Source: Oceanobacillus profundus
GTDB lineage: Bacteria; Bacillota; Bacilli; Bacillales; Amphibacillaceae
DNA length: 64,000 nt
Assembly (NCBI RefSeq): GCF_003515705.1
Contig: NZ_QWEH01000007.1
Location: 62,001-126,000, forward strand
Direction: 5' to 3'
This document shows, piece by piece, positions 30,493 through 38,977 of this stretch. The notes under the pieces were generated by a model. The model searched no databases. It worked only from the letters and a program-made list of their open reading frames with translations, and was not told where the DNA came from. The position numbers and the translations under genes were made by a program. Within the stretch, counting starts at the first letter, position 1. Each line of letters starts with the position of its first letter.

Positions 30493-30572
30493 GTTCCCTA
30501 CTAGATGGTAGTTGACTCCATAGCGAGTGTACAGTAACTATGGACGAGGAGGTTCGATTCCAACAGGGAGCG
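30493..30572 (+). other. tRNA-like element with odd arms
   Basis: GTTCCCT and AGGGAGC form a 7-bp acceptor-like stem (one G-T pair) around a GGTTCGATTCC T-loop, followed by GGCA. Inside, CCATAG and CTATGG form a 6-bp stem with an oversized 14-base loop, and the T stem is mispaired. It is not a normal tRNA. It could be a decayed tRNA or a tRNA-mimic, lying exactly between two good tRNAs. Confidence 0.4.
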
Positions 30573-30578
30573 GCATAA

Positions 30579-30653
30579 TGCGGTGTAGCTCAGTTTGTGT
30601 AGAGCGCTTGGTTTGGGTCCAAGAGGTCGCAGGTTCAAGTCCTGTCACTGCAA
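30579..30653 (+). tRNA. tRNA-Pro (TGG)
   Basis: Complete cloverleaf: acceptor TGCGGTG/CACTGCA with one G-T pair, D loop AGTTTGTGTA, anticodon arm CTTGG-TTTGGGT-CCAAG giving anticodon TGG, T arm GCAGG-TTCAAGT-CCTGT, discriminator A. CCA is not encoded. Confidence 0.9.
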
Positions 30654-31600
30654 TCGATAATATTAAAAGAAATATCGGCTTGGCGATGATAGCTATGCGT
30701 GAGTATAGTAAAGGTGGTTTGACAAACTGCCGCTACATATGTAGTCAATCCAAGCACTACGACTTTCCAGGTCTTCATGTAACCAATGGAGATAGCTTTT
30801 GAAATCAAAGGAGAGTTCCTTGCGAGGGCAACGCTGTAGCGAGGTGGCATTAGGTGGCACTGATGCGCTCCACGCCAATTTGATTAAAAAGTGAGAAAGA
30901 ATCGGAAGGCTATCAGTTTGAGGTTTGACAACCAAAGGCGTTAGTCAATGTCTAAAGAGACCTGTCAACTACATATAAGATTGGCACAGTACCTTTAGGG
31001 ATCGTTCGAGTAACTAGTCGGTGAAAGAACAGGGTGGTGTGTGGTATTTTGTTCTCCAAAAGGGAATGAAGCCACTGGAACAGCACATCATCAGTTGAAA
31101 GGATAAATAATAAATTATAGTTTCTTATTTGGGAATAAGAGTCCAATACAACATATTACATTACAGTGAAAGCCTGTTCCACGAAATAACGAAAGCGACT
31201 TAATCCTTCACTCCATGAGAATGAAGGGGCTGATGAGTCTCGCAAGGCTCAAAAGCTTTTGTTCCGATTTGCAAGGTTCTCTTAGCGGAGATTTGTAGCG
31301 TGGCAACGTTGACTGAATTTGAAGAGCAGAGTAGTTATTTCGATGTGTCATATTATGCTAGACACATTAAACTAAAGCAGTCGTGGTCATTACTTGAGCG
31401 CTTATAGGTTCAAGTGGACACGTGAGGAATACATAATCTCACTAAAGATGACTAAGAAAGAGTTTAGTCTCAGCTCTTTCATTACATACTATTTTTCTCG
31501 GAAGGAGTTAAGGTTTTTCCTCCAGTTTTTCCTTAACACCTTCCGAGAGGGATAGTAAGTGCACTTCCTGTTCATATATAAACCACCTTTCCGTTAATTA
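30654..31600 (+). ncRNA. Candidate large structured RNA next to tRNAs
   Basis: About 950 bases with no credible gene on either strand, more G+C-rich than the neighbouring coding sequence and full of short inverted repeats and GNRA-type loops (CCTTGCGAGG near 30820, ACGAAAGCG near 31185, CCTTCA...TGAAGG at 31205-31228, GAGTC...GGCTC at 31234-31249). It ends with a 17-base complementary pair at 31497-31547. Position next to phage tRNAs, size and complexity recall giant ornate RNAs such as GOLLD and ROOL, which occur in Firmicute phages beside tRNAs. The class cannot be fixed by eye. Confidence 0.55.
31497..31547 (+). other. Strong 3' stem of the structured RNA
   Basis: CTCGGAAGGAGTTAAGG pairs with CCTTAACACCTTCCGAG (15 of 17 bases paired) around a T-rich loop. 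It closes the non-coding region on its 3' side and may define the RNA's end or act as a terminator inside the loop T-run. Confidence 0.6.
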
Positions 31601-31652
31601 AGTTTTAAATCACTTACTATCTCTTAATTAGGATTGTAAAATTCCTTCCAAA

Positions 31653-31699
31653 AATGGGGAGCAGCTTTTAGCCATGTAGCTGTTCTTCATTTTTTTTGT
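31653..31699 (+). terminator. Rho-independent terminator
   Basis: ATGGGGAGCAGCT-TTTAGCCATGT-AGCTGTTCTTCAT followed by eight T residues. It ends transcripts from the tRNA and structured-RNA block before the parM-like gene. Confidence 0.8.
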
Positions 31700-31764
31700 T
31701 TTTAATAGAGAAAAGACTTGCCTTTTATGGCATATATAGGTAAAATGACATTAAGTTAAAAATG

Positions 31765-31807
31765 TTAACAAATTAAACATACTAAACATAATAAACATTT
31801 TAAACAA
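31765..31807 (+). repeat. 9-bp iterons upstream of parM (putative centromere)
   Basis: TTAACAA, TAAACAT, TAAACAT, TAAACAT and TAAACAA begin at 31765, 31774, 31783, 31792 and 31801, an exact 9-bp period, ending just before the ParM-like gene. ParM/ParR systems have a centromere of direct repeats at this position that binds ParR and also controls expression. This is the obvious candidate parC. Confidence 0.7.
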
Positions 31808-31826
31808 ATGAAGGGTGGAAGGAAAA

Positions 31827-32984
31827 ATGGCAAACGAAAAGAAGCAGATGCATCTAGTGGCAGTCGATGTAGGTTTTGGGGGATTAAAGTACATGTCAAA
31901 CAGCAAGCCAGAGCCACAGGTTATACCAAGTGGAGTTGTTACTGGTGTACCAGCAAGTAGACCATTACTATCATCAAGTGATATTAATATTAATGAGTTA
32001 GTAGTCCAAACAGAAGAAGGCACATACTTTGTTGGAGAGAATGCGTTAGGTATGCCAGTAGAAGAGAATGTTAGTGTGCGTACAGAAAAGCGTAATCGTG
32101 CTCATGATGTAAAAAGCCGAGTTTTATTCCACACTGGAATTGGTTTAAGCTTACCTGATATAGATGGAAAATATGAAGTTACAATTGTGACTGGTCTTCC
32201 AAACAGTGACTACGACAAAAGCATTCATGATGATTTACGAGCTTTCTTAGAAAAAGATTTTACAGTAGAGTTTTACTTGGATAGAGAAAATAGTATAAAA
32301 AAAGAGGTAAAAGTAGCTAAAGTAATTATCTTGCGTCAGCCAGAGGGAACAGTTACGTATAATCAATTTAGATTTGATCCTGAATCGTTCATTGTGCCGT
32401 CTAACAGTCGTGCTGATTATCTTGGAGTAATTGATTTCGGACATGTTTCTACTGACTATGCGCTATTTAGAAATGGAGTAGTAATAGAAGACCCAACCAA
32501 AAACAAGTCAACTATCGGTGTAACAGAAGTGTATAAACGTCTTCGTCAAGCTGTAGAATTGAAGTTCAGTGACATGGGCTATATGTTCCACCCTTCAGAT
32601 CAAGATCTTGATTATGCGATTCAAACAAACCATATCCGTTATCGCAATCAAGACTTTGATATATCAGATGAAATTGAAATGGTTGTTAGGGATCGTGCAA
32701 GACCTATTACTGATTCAATTACTACTGCCTGGGGCAATGAAGCGAACCGTCTTCAATTGATTATTGCGACTGGTGGAGGAGCTCATGTTTATGCTCAAGA
32801 AGTAAGAAGGAATTTTGAGTCAGAGAATATCCAAGGATTCATTATTATGGAAAATTCTAGGTTCACAAATCTCTTAGGATTCTACATGTATGGAGCATTG
32901 GAGCTATCAGATACTTATGGTACTGAAAAAGTAATGGAGCTATATGTGAATCCGGTTAAGGAGTTGCATGAGCATGTCGCATAG
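31827..32984 (+). CDS. Actin-like ParM/Alp-family ATPase
   Basis: 385 aa from the ATG after GGAAGG. It has the actin-fold signatures: phosphate-1 VAVDVGFGG (11-19), phosphate-2 IDFGHVSTD (202-210) and adenosine loop ATGGGAH (314-320). Length and motifs fit plasmid ParM and Alp7A or AlfA relatives. Such filaments push DNA apart for plasmid segregation or place phage DNA in the cell. It forms an operon with a tiny downstream gene and has 9-bp iterons upstream, which is the standard par layout. A phage with this module may be kept as a plasmid prophage. Confidence 0.85.
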   Translation: MANEKKQMHLVAVDVGFGGLKYMSNSKPEPQVIPSGVVTGVPASRPLLSSSDININELVVQTEEGTYFVGENALGMPVEENVSVRTEKRNRAHDVKSRVLFHTGIGLSLPDIDGKYEVTIVTGLPNSDYDKSIHDDLRAFLEKDFTVEFYLDRENSIKKEVKVAKVIILRQPEGTVTYNQFRFDPESFIVPSNSRADYLGVIDFGHVSTDYALFRNGVVIEDPTKNKSTIGVTEVYKRLRQAVELKFSDMGYMFHPSDQDLDYAIQTNHIRYRNQDFDISDEIEMVVRDRARPITDSITTAWGNEANRLQLIIATGGGAHVYAQEVRRNFESENIQGFIIMENSRFTNLLGFYMYGALELSDTYGTEKVMELYVNPVKELHEHVA

Positions 32985-33159
32985 TGATAAGCAAATGCTT
33001 GTAGCTCGAATCAGAAAAGACGATCATATTTTGAGAGATTACTTTAATGATATAAAACAGAGTGATCGAGCATACGAAGTCAGAAGATTGCTTGAAAAAG
33101 CTATCATCATAGAACAAAAAGAAAAAGAAGAAATACGAAAATTAAAAGAGGAACAGTAA
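32968..33159 (+). CDS. Small ParR-like DNA-binding adaptor
   Basis: 63 aa, overlapping the end of the ParM-like gene by 17 bases, with AAGGAG before the ATG. The start MSMSHSDKQMLVARIRKDDH followed by a charged helix and YEVRRLLEKAIII looks like a ribbon-helix-helix domain with an acidic/basic tail. Size and position match ParR-type adaptors, which link the centromere to the filament. No direct family match was made. Confidence 0.62.
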   Translation: MSMSHSDKQMLVARIRKDDHILRDYFNDIKQSDRAYEVRRLLEKAIIIEQKEKEEIRKLKEEQ

Positions 33160-33228
33160 CTCCATCTCATTTGAAGAGTTATTTCAAGCAATTTAGAGCA
33201 ATTCTATCATTTGAATATAAGCATGCCA

Positions 33229-33262
33229 AGGCAGAGTACAAGAGATGTATTCTGCCTTTTTT
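33229..33262 (+). terminator. Rho-independent terminator after par genes
   Basis: AAGGCAGAGTAC...GTATTCTGCCTTTTTT, an 11-bp stem (one G-T pair) followed by six T residues. Ends the parM-parR transcript. Confidence 0.8.
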
Positions 33263-33299
33263 GCGTGGATTTAGCGACGTTTATTAATATGTTAGGACG

Positions 33300-33394
33300 T
33301 TGTAGAATTAAGATACGGGCCTACTGCACCGCCTCATACAGGACCATTGGTTTAGGGGGATCGAGTGAGTAGAGCCTTTTTTTGATATAGGGAG
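33300..33394 (+). ncRNA. Short structured element before small terminase gene
   Basis: A G+C-rich segment with GGCCTACT pairing with AGTAGAGCC (one bulge) and then seven T residues, directly before the ribosome site of the next gene. It looks like a small RNA with its own terminator, or a leader attenuator of the packaging operon. Nothing more can be said by eye. Confidence 0.35.
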
Positions 33395-33403
33395 GTGCAA
33401 ATC

Positions 33404-34159
33404 ATGGGAAAGACTGGCCCGAAAACAGAAGCTGGATTAGCAACGGTTTCAGCAAATTCAAGAGAGCTTGACCACTCTGCATGGACAAAAAATCCAGAAG
33501 CTGTAGAAGCAATAGAAACAGCAAAGCGATTAAGAAATACAAAGCACGGAATGTATGCTGCAGTGCCAATTATCTGTAAAGCAGATGGTTGTCCATATGC
33601 TCAGTCATGTCCGTTACTAGAAATGGCACAAGCACCATATGGTGAAAAGTGTCCAATAGAAATAGCAGCTATTGAAGATTTGTTTGGCAGATATGCAGAA
33701 CACTTTGATATTAATTTAGATAATAAAAAAGCTGGAGATACAGTTGATTTGATGATGGTAAAAGATCTGGTTGATGCTGATATAGGAATACTGCGATGCG
33801 ATAGTAAGATGGCTTGGGACGCTGACTATATCATACACAACACAGTTGGGGTAACTGATAACGGTGATCCAATTACAAAACAGGAGCTTCATCCTTTAAC
33901 AGATTATCGAGAGAAATTAGTTAACCGCAAACATAAAACCTTCCAACTGTTGAACTCCACACGTAAAGACAAAGTAGGATCAAAAATAACGGTATCTGCT
34001 GATCCTTCAGTACGAGCCGCTGAAATGTTAAAGGTACATGAAGACATGGCTCGGATTGAACAAGAAGAGAAGGAAGCTGAATTAGCCTATTATAAAAAAA
34101 TGAATTCAAGCATTCCCGATGTTATTGATGTAGAACCAATAGATTTTGAAAAGGAGTGA
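33404..34159 (+). CDS. Putative small terminase / packaging protein with four-Cys cluster
   Basis: 251 aa from the ATG after AGGGAGGTG. Residues about 55-80 hold four cysteines (CKADGCPYAQSC ... KCPIE), probably a zinc or iron-sulfur site. The C-terminal half is helical and ends in an acidic tail. It is the first gene of the packaging and head cluster, where the small terminase normally stands, and uncharacterised proteins with this Cys pattern are common there in large Gram-positive phages. The small-terminase role is by position only. Confidence 0.5.
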   Translation: MGKTGPKTEAGLATVSANSRELDHSAWTKNPEAVEAIETAKRLRNTKHGMYAAVPIICKADGCPYAQSCPLLEMAQAPYGEKCPIEIAAIEDLFGRYAEHFDINLDNKKAGDTVDLMMVKDLVDADIGILRCDSKMAWDADYIIHNTVGVTDNGDPITKQELHPLTDYREKLVNRKHKTFQLLNSTRKDKVGSKITVSADPSVRAAEMLKVHEDMARIEQEEKEAELAYYKKMNSSIPDVIDVEPIDFEKE

Positions 34160-34164
34160 GAAGA

Positions 34165-34488
34165 ATGAATCCAAGACTTATTGCTAATCAAGCAGTTAAC
34201 AGTTTTAGAAGCATGGGGAGAGATGTCCGTTCTACTTTTACAGGTGATGGTAAAGACTTAACTTATGCTTTTCGAACCCCAGAAGCAAGAGCGGCTTATG
34301 ACAAACTTCCATTAGATCAAAGAGCAGGACATAAATGGGATAGAGGTAGCTTTAACCGAAGACGTGCTGCTGCCGCTGCAGGTGCCGCTTACGTAGGTGG
34401 AGATGCAACTTACCGAACATTAAGTGGTGGTTCTGCTTATCGAAATAGCTCTGGAGAAAGTGACGTTGTTGGGATTCCAATGATATAG
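34165..34488 (+). CDS. Small glycine/alanine-rich virion protein 1, 107 aa
   Basis: Start ATG after AAGGAGTGAGAAG. Basic N-terminus, then an Arg-Arg-Arg-Ala-rich stretch leading to an Ala/Gly helix (AAAAAGAAYVGGDAT) that could insert into a membrane. First of four consecutive small proteins with glycine-zipper helices before the large terminase. Role unknown. Candidates include minor capsid or DNA-ejection proteins. Confidence 0.58.
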   Translation: MNPRLIANQAVNSFRSMGRDVRSTFTGDGKDLTYAFRTPEARAAYDKLPLDQRAGHKWDRGSFNRRRAAAAAGAAYVGGDATYRTLSGGSAYRNSSGESDVVGIPMI

Positions 34489-34498
34489 GGGTGAGACT

Positions 34499-34840
34499 AT
34501 GGCTAGGGCTGGAAGGTTTATACAAGGATTAAAAAGAGAGTTTAATCCAAAAGATCCTTTTATTAAAAAAGTAGACTATCGAAATGTAAATAACTTATGG
34601 ACAGGTAGAGAAGTTGGTGGAAAAGGAAAAATTGCAATTGCAGCAAGTGCCATTGGCTTTGGTGGGCATCAAATTTATTCGGCTCCATATGAGCGTATTA
34701 GGCAAGAAGCTGAAATGCAAGCTCCTCAATCACTTCCTGGAACACGTGGAGACATGCAAGAGTATACACCAAATATATCTAATATGGAAGTCAGCGGAGA
34801 CTTAGCATTTGCTCTTCATAATTTAAGGCATGGCGGGTGA
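34499..34840 (+). CDS. Small glycine/alanine-rich virion protein 2, 113 aa
   Basis: A basic start (RFIQGLKREF) is followed by one Ala/Gly hydrophobic segment (KIAIAASAIGFGGHQIYS) and a polar tail. GGGGTGAG precedes the ATG. Member of the same four-gene set. No family recognised. Confidence 0.58.
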   Translation: MARAGRFIQGLKREFNPKDPFIKKVDYRNVNNLWTGREVGGKGKIAIAASAIGFGGHQIYSAPYERIRQEAEMQAPQSLPGTRGDMQEYTPNISNMEVSGDLAFALHNLRHGG

Positions 34841-34845
34841 TATAA

Positions 34846-35277
34846 ATGGCAGTAAAACAAGAACCACAGAATGGAAAAGGTTCAATAAATAAATTAAATC
34901 GTCTTAATGCTGGATTAGGGATTGGATTTGTTGGAGTAGATTCATACATGCGTATGCAAGAGGGAGAATCTGCCCCTGTTGCAGTAGGAAAAGCTTTATT
35001 AACAAATGCAGTGTGGGCAATGGCTCCTGGAGGAGTTTTAGGTGGACTGGCAATATCTGCAGGTGCCGCTGCCGTGCAAATCGCACCAGATCTAATTAAT
35101 AAAGCAGAACAGAAAAAAGCTGAATTTCATCAAAACTTAAACCGTTTTGGAAGTAACTATCAGTCAACAGCTGCTCAGCAATCCCTTCAACAACAAGGAA
35201 TTAATCAAATTCAGCAAGCAAGACAGCATGTCGCTAATGTAGCGAATCATGCCCGTGGAGCACAACGAGTTTATTAA
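34846..35277 (+). CDS. Small glycine-zipper protein 3, 143 aa
   Basis: Two hydrophobic, glycine-rich segments (GLGIGFVGVDS and APGGVLGGLAISAGAAAVQ) then a Gln-rich tail (QQSLQQQGINQIQQARQ). The GxxxG spacing is typical of membrane-embedded oligomers. It could be injected with DNA to form a channel, but this is inference. Confidence 0.58.
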   Translation: MAVKQEPQNGKGSINKLNRLNAGLGIGFVGVDSYMRMQEGESAPVAVGKALLTNAVWAMAPGGVLGGLAISAGAAAVQIAPDLINKAEQKKAEFHQNLNRFGSNYQSTAAQQSLQQQGINQIQQARQHVANVANHARGAQRVY

Positions 35278-35291
35278 AGGAGGATAAAAAC

Positions 35292-35705
35292 ATGTATATG
35301 GCAAGCAATGAAGCTTATAACCCTCAAGCAAGCAATCAGCCATACCAACGAGTTGATTCAGGAATTGGAGTGGGTGCTGTAGCGGGATCTTCTATTGCTT
35401 TAGCTTCAGCAGCTGCAACAGATTTTGGAATGAGTCGATTTAGACAAACCAGAGAAACTGGCAGAACAATGAGTAATGAAAATGGAAATATTAATATTGA
35501 TAGTAAAGCGTTACGTAAACTTTCTCCAGAAGATCGAAAGGCTATGGGAATTGATACGATGGCTCCTGTTGAAAAAAGAACAGTAATGGGTAATACTCGT
35601 GGAATGTTATTTGGTAATAGTAGACTTGGAAAAGTTGCAAGGTATGCGGGTTATGGACTGGCTGGGGGCGGCATTGGAGCTGTAGCTGGAATGTATTCAG
35701 AATAG
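35292..35705 (+). CDS. Small glycine-zipper protein 4, 137 aa
   Basis: Two glycine-rich segments, IGVGAVAGSSIALASAAAT near the start and YGLAGGGIGAVAGMY at the end, with a polar centre. AAAGGAGG precedes the ATG. Ends ten bases before the large terminase gene. Function unknown, probably virion-associated. Confidence 0.58.
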   Translation: MYMASNEAYNPQASNQPYQRVDSGIGVGAVAGSSIALASAAATDFGMSRFRQTRETGRTMSNENGNINIDSKALRKLSPEDRKAMGIDTMAPVEKRTVMGNTRGMLFGNSRLGKVARYAGYGLAGGGIGAVAGMYSE

Positions 35706-35715
35706 GCTGTAAGCA

Positions 35716-37500
35716 ATGGAAGCATTAGAGTCAGTAGATCTATCAGAACAAGAAATGGATGAAGTGGAGAGGGAAATACGGAGTGATCCTATTAAGTGGG
35801 CTTATTGGAAATTAAAAGACCCTAAAGGGAATCCGTGGAAAGCTCGATGGTACCAAAAACTCATGATTAAAGACATCATGGATGGTGATAGACGTATTGC
35901 GGCAAGGATGGGCCGACGTGTTGGGAAAACAGAAACAATGGTTGTATTTTGTTTATGGTATGCCTTTCACAACAAGAATTCTCGTCTTTTAATCGTTACT
36001 CCTTACGAGCATCAGGTTCGATTAATATTTATGAGACTTGCAGAGTTAGTTCGTGATTGCGATGAAATGGCTGGTGTGAATATAACCAAAAATCCATTTA
36101 TCGCAGATTTCCCAAATGGAGCCAAAATCATGGGCTTTACAGGTGGAGCCAATTCTGGTTCCCAATCAGGCGCCAGCGTTCGTGGGCAACGAGCTGATTT
36201 TATCTTCATGGATGAAATCGATTATATGAGTAGAGATGGTATTGACGCTGTAACAGCTATTGCAATGGAAGATCCTAAGAGAATAGGAATCTGGGTATCT
36301 AGTACACCAACTGGTAAGCGTGATTTTTTCTATGAAGTTTGTACAAATCCAGATACTGGTTATAAAGCTTATCATTTTCCTTCCATGGTTAACCCTGACT
36401 TTGATGACTCGATGGAAGCAGAGCTTCGTTCAACTATGACAGCTCAAGGTTATATTCATGAGGTAGAAGCTGAATTTGGTGAAGAGACTGTTGGAGTATT
36501 TAATAAGGCAGCAGTAGAAAAGGCTAAGTCACAATACTTATATTCTTACAGAGAACTGAATTCTTATGAGAAAGAACAGTATAAGAAACAGGGTATTAAT
36601 TTAAAAGATATAACGTACTTCCCTGAATATACAAAAAAGAATCCTGCACCACCTGCACATAGAATTGTAGGGGTTGATTGGGATAAATACGGAACGGCCA
36701 CTCAAATCATCGTAAATGAGTTCGATGAAGTGATTAAAAAGTTTCGAGTGGCTAAAAGATATGAGATTCCTAGAGGAGAATTCACCTATGATAATGCCGT
36801 AAATAAAATTATAGAAGTTAATGATATTTGGAGCCCTAAGTTTATCTATATTGATGCGGGGCATGGGGAATATCAGTACGAAGCATTGAGAAAGCATGGG
36901 AAAAACAATCCTGAAACAGGTATGTTAACTAAAGTGAAACGTATCCACTTTTCCCAAAATATTGAGATACGAGATCCAGCAACAAATGAAGTTTATAAAA
37001 AAGATGCAAAAAACTTTATGGTAAATCAGACAAGTATTGTGGTTGAACGGAACCAATTAGTCCTTTCTCCTTTTGATGATATGGTATGGAAACAAATGAT
37101 GGATTATCAGGTAGTTCGTATATCGAAAACTGGTAAGCCAGAGTATACATCAGAAAATGAACATGCACTGGATGCACTGATGTTAACTATCTTGGGTTTC
37201 ACCATTGAGTTTCCTGACATAACGAAGATACTTGATAAATTTGAGCCAGCACGAAAAGCATTTCGTAAAGATGGTTTACAATCAAAATCAGTACAAGAAA
37301 AGGTTTATGGCACTGAAAGTAGTGTATTTCATCATAAGAGTAAGAAGCGAGAATTGGAGCCTAGAGATAATCCGAACTGGCGATTAGAGAAAGTGCCTTT
37401 AGGATATTCGAAAAAGAGGTCTAATTCACGTAAAGCAACATCTCTGGCTATTGGTAGGAGAGGTGGAAGCTTAGGATCCTTTAAGAGATCGAGAATTTAA
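35716..37500 (+). CDS. terL: Terminase large subunit
   Basis: 594 aa with both terminase domains. The ATPase has Walker A GRRVGKT (66-72) and Walker B IFMDE (163-167), then a coupling SSTPTGKR. The nuclease has VDWDKYG, IYIDAGHGE and HALDALML with the three acidic residues of the RNase H-like TerL nuclease. It cuts and drives DNA into the prohead through the portal. The C-terminal tail is basic and probably contacts portal or DNA. There is no strong ribosome site, so translation may be coupled to the preceding gene. Confidence 0.93.
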   Translation: MEALESVDLSEQEMDEVEREIRSDPIKWAYWKLKDPKGNPWKARWYQKLMIKDIMDGDRRIAARMGRRVGKTETMVVFCLWYAFHNKNSRLLIVTPYEHQVRLIFMRLAELVRDCDEMAGVNITKNPFIADFPNGAKIMGFTGGANSGSQSGASVRGQRADFIFMDEIDYMSRDGIDAVTAIAMEDPKRIGIWVSSTPTGKRDFFYEVCTNPDTGYKAYHFPSMVNPDFDDSMEAELRSTMTAQGYIHEVEAEFGEETVGVFNKAAVEKAKSQYLYSYRELNSYEKEQYKKQGINLKDITYFPEYTKKNPAPPAHRIVGVDWDKYGTATQIIVNEFDEVIKKFRVAKRYEIPRGEFTYDNAVNKIIEVNDIWSPKFIYIDAGHGEYQYEALRKHGKNNPETGMLTKVKRIHFSQNIEIRDPATNEVYKKDAKNFMVNQTSIVVERNQLVLSPFDDMVWKQMMDYQVVRISKTGKPEYTSENEHALDALMLTILGFTIEFPDITKILDKFEPARKAFRKDGLQSKSVQEKVYGTESSVFHHKSKKRELEPRDNPNWRLEKVPLGYSKKRSNSRKATSLAIGRRGGSLGSFKRSRI

Positions 37501-37654
37501 GCGTATTGGAATATCTTAAATAATGCGTTGTTGTCCCCGCTATTTCTAGTGGGTGGAGGATAGAAACTCCCCTGTTTCATTTTTTTGCTTATTTCTCCCA
37601 AGGCGTAGTCTCTACTACGCCATACATAAATTTAAAAATAATGAGGTTAATAAA
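37501..37654 (+). promoter_or_regulatory. Leader with hairpins before the 411-aa gene
   Basis: A GGAG...CTCC hairpin near 37556-37571 followed by a T-rich run, and a 7-bp perfect hairpin GGCGTAG-TCTCTA-CTACGCC (37602-37621), lie between terL and the next gene. The first could be a weak terminator and the second a translation or processing element. Confidence 0.4.
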
Positions 37655-38890
37655 ATGGAGAATCATCAAAGATGGTATGGGAATAAAGGTATTGATACCC
37701 CATACGAAAGATCACTTATATATTATCGGCCCAATTTAGTTTTTCCAGAGAAAGAATCTAGTCATCCAATGACACTAGACGTAATCAGGCAAATTAGCCG
37801 ATCTCAAGATTTTATGATGACTTCTGCAATATTAGATTATCGTGCATTGGCTGAAAGGATACAGGAACTGCTAAATATGATTTTTGGCAGGGCAGAAAGT
37901 TCTTCATTTAGTGAATATTTAGAGCTGCTGAACGAGAACAAACTAACTGAAGTCATTGAATTTGAAAATAGCCATAATGGATATGATGGCACACTAGATT
38001 ATGAATTATATACAATGCTATATCTAATGAAGAAGTCAGTCGAAGAGCAAGCAGATTTTCTTGATGAAAACTATCGTACACAATACACAGATAAAACAGA
38101 AGATGAGCAAATGATAGAAGCAGAAGGAGAATCAATTAATAACTGGATTCGTACTGAGTATGATTTGTCAGCATTATATGATGAAGTAAGTCATGGAGCG
38201 GATTATGATCCTATCATTCAGGCAGAGATTGATGCATTAGAGAAGAAACGAAGAGACTTAGATCAATTGCATACAACAATTGCAGATTCAGCATACACAC
38301 ATCGGAATCGCTATCTAAACTTAGATGAGATTGTAGACAAAGCAGACATTCTTATTAATCAGCCACAACAGTTTATTGATGGCAATGTGGAGTTGTTGAT
38401 GAATCAATTAGCAAATGCAAACAATCTGCCAGATTTTCGCTCTCATTTAATTCTTAGTTTTAAAGAATATAAGCAAAAACATAATCTTATGAAAAACCAA
38501 TATATGATGATTGATGTACAGAAAGAAATATATGCTTCTGAAAGAAGTTATACTTACCAGCAAATTATGACCAAAACCAATGACAATATAAAAAATTGGT
38601 TATATGAGCAGCCGGAGGATACTGGGAAATCTTTTGACCTATTTGCTAATATCATGGTCGAATCTATCAAACAAACAAAGGAAGTATATGAAAATACGCT
38701 TGCAGATTTGATGAGTTTTTATCGACAAGAAGCAGTTTTTTATGGTCGCCAAATAACGCTTATCCAGAAAAAAGAGGAAATTAGACATTTTATTAGGATA
38801 ATTGAGGATTTAGAAGATGTGGTTAGACCATCCGAGGAATGGATTAAGGAGTACGTTCAGAACAAAGGATATGTGACTAGACAGACTTAG
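37655..38890 (+). CDS. Hypothetical virion protein, 411 aa
   Basis: Start ATG after GAGGTTAATAAA. A long, mainly helical, charged protein with coiled-coil regions about residues 180-230 and 330-400 and no membrane segment. Lies between terminase and portal, a slot often used for head-associated proteins in large phages. No family recognised. Followed by an operator-containing promoter. Confidence 0.58.
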   Translation: MENHQRWYGNKGIDTPYERSLIYYRPNLVFPEKESSHPMTLDVIRQISRSQDFMMTSAILDYRALAERIQELLNMIFGRAESSSFSEYLELLNENKLTEVIEFENSHNGYDGTLDYELYTMLYLMKKSVEEQADFLDENYRTQYTDKTEDEQMIEAEGESINNWIRTEYDLSALYDEVSHGADYDPIIQAEIDALEKKRRDLDQLHTTIADSAYTHRNRYLNLDEIVDKADILINQPQQFIDGNVELLMNQLANANNLPDFRSHLILSFKEYKQKHNLMKNQYMMIDVQKEIYASERSYTYQQIMTKTNDNIKNWLYEQPEDTGKSFDLFANIMVESIKQTKEVYENTLADLMSFYRQEAVFYGRQITLIQKKEEIRHFIRIIEDLEDVVRPSEEWIKEYVQNKGYVTRQT

Positions 38891-38895
38891 CTAAT

Positions 38896-38917
38896 TGTAA
38901 TGCATTTCATGTATAAT
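38896..38917 (+). promoter_or_regulatory. Promoter with operator before the portal gene
   Basis: TGTAATGCATTTCA (38896-38909) directly precedes a consensus TATAAT (38912-38917). No good -35 box is present because the palindrome fills that space, so activation or blocking by a phage factor at this site is likely. It starts the head gene series. Confidence 0.6.
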
Positions 38918-38977
38918 GGTTTATGAAGAATTAACTTACACACCTATCTAGAGGTATGAGGAAGAGGAGGGACATTA

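Noticed and set aside
30527..31146. Short frames on both strands between tRNA-Pro and the par module
   Set aside because: They overlap the tRNAs or one another, lack ribosome sites and have no phage-like composition. The region reads better as structured RNA.
31222..31260. Possible hammerhead ribozyme (CTGATGA at 31230 followed by a stem)
   Set aside because: The conserved GAAA after stem II is absent (TCAAAA instead), and no cleavage triplet with matching stems was found.
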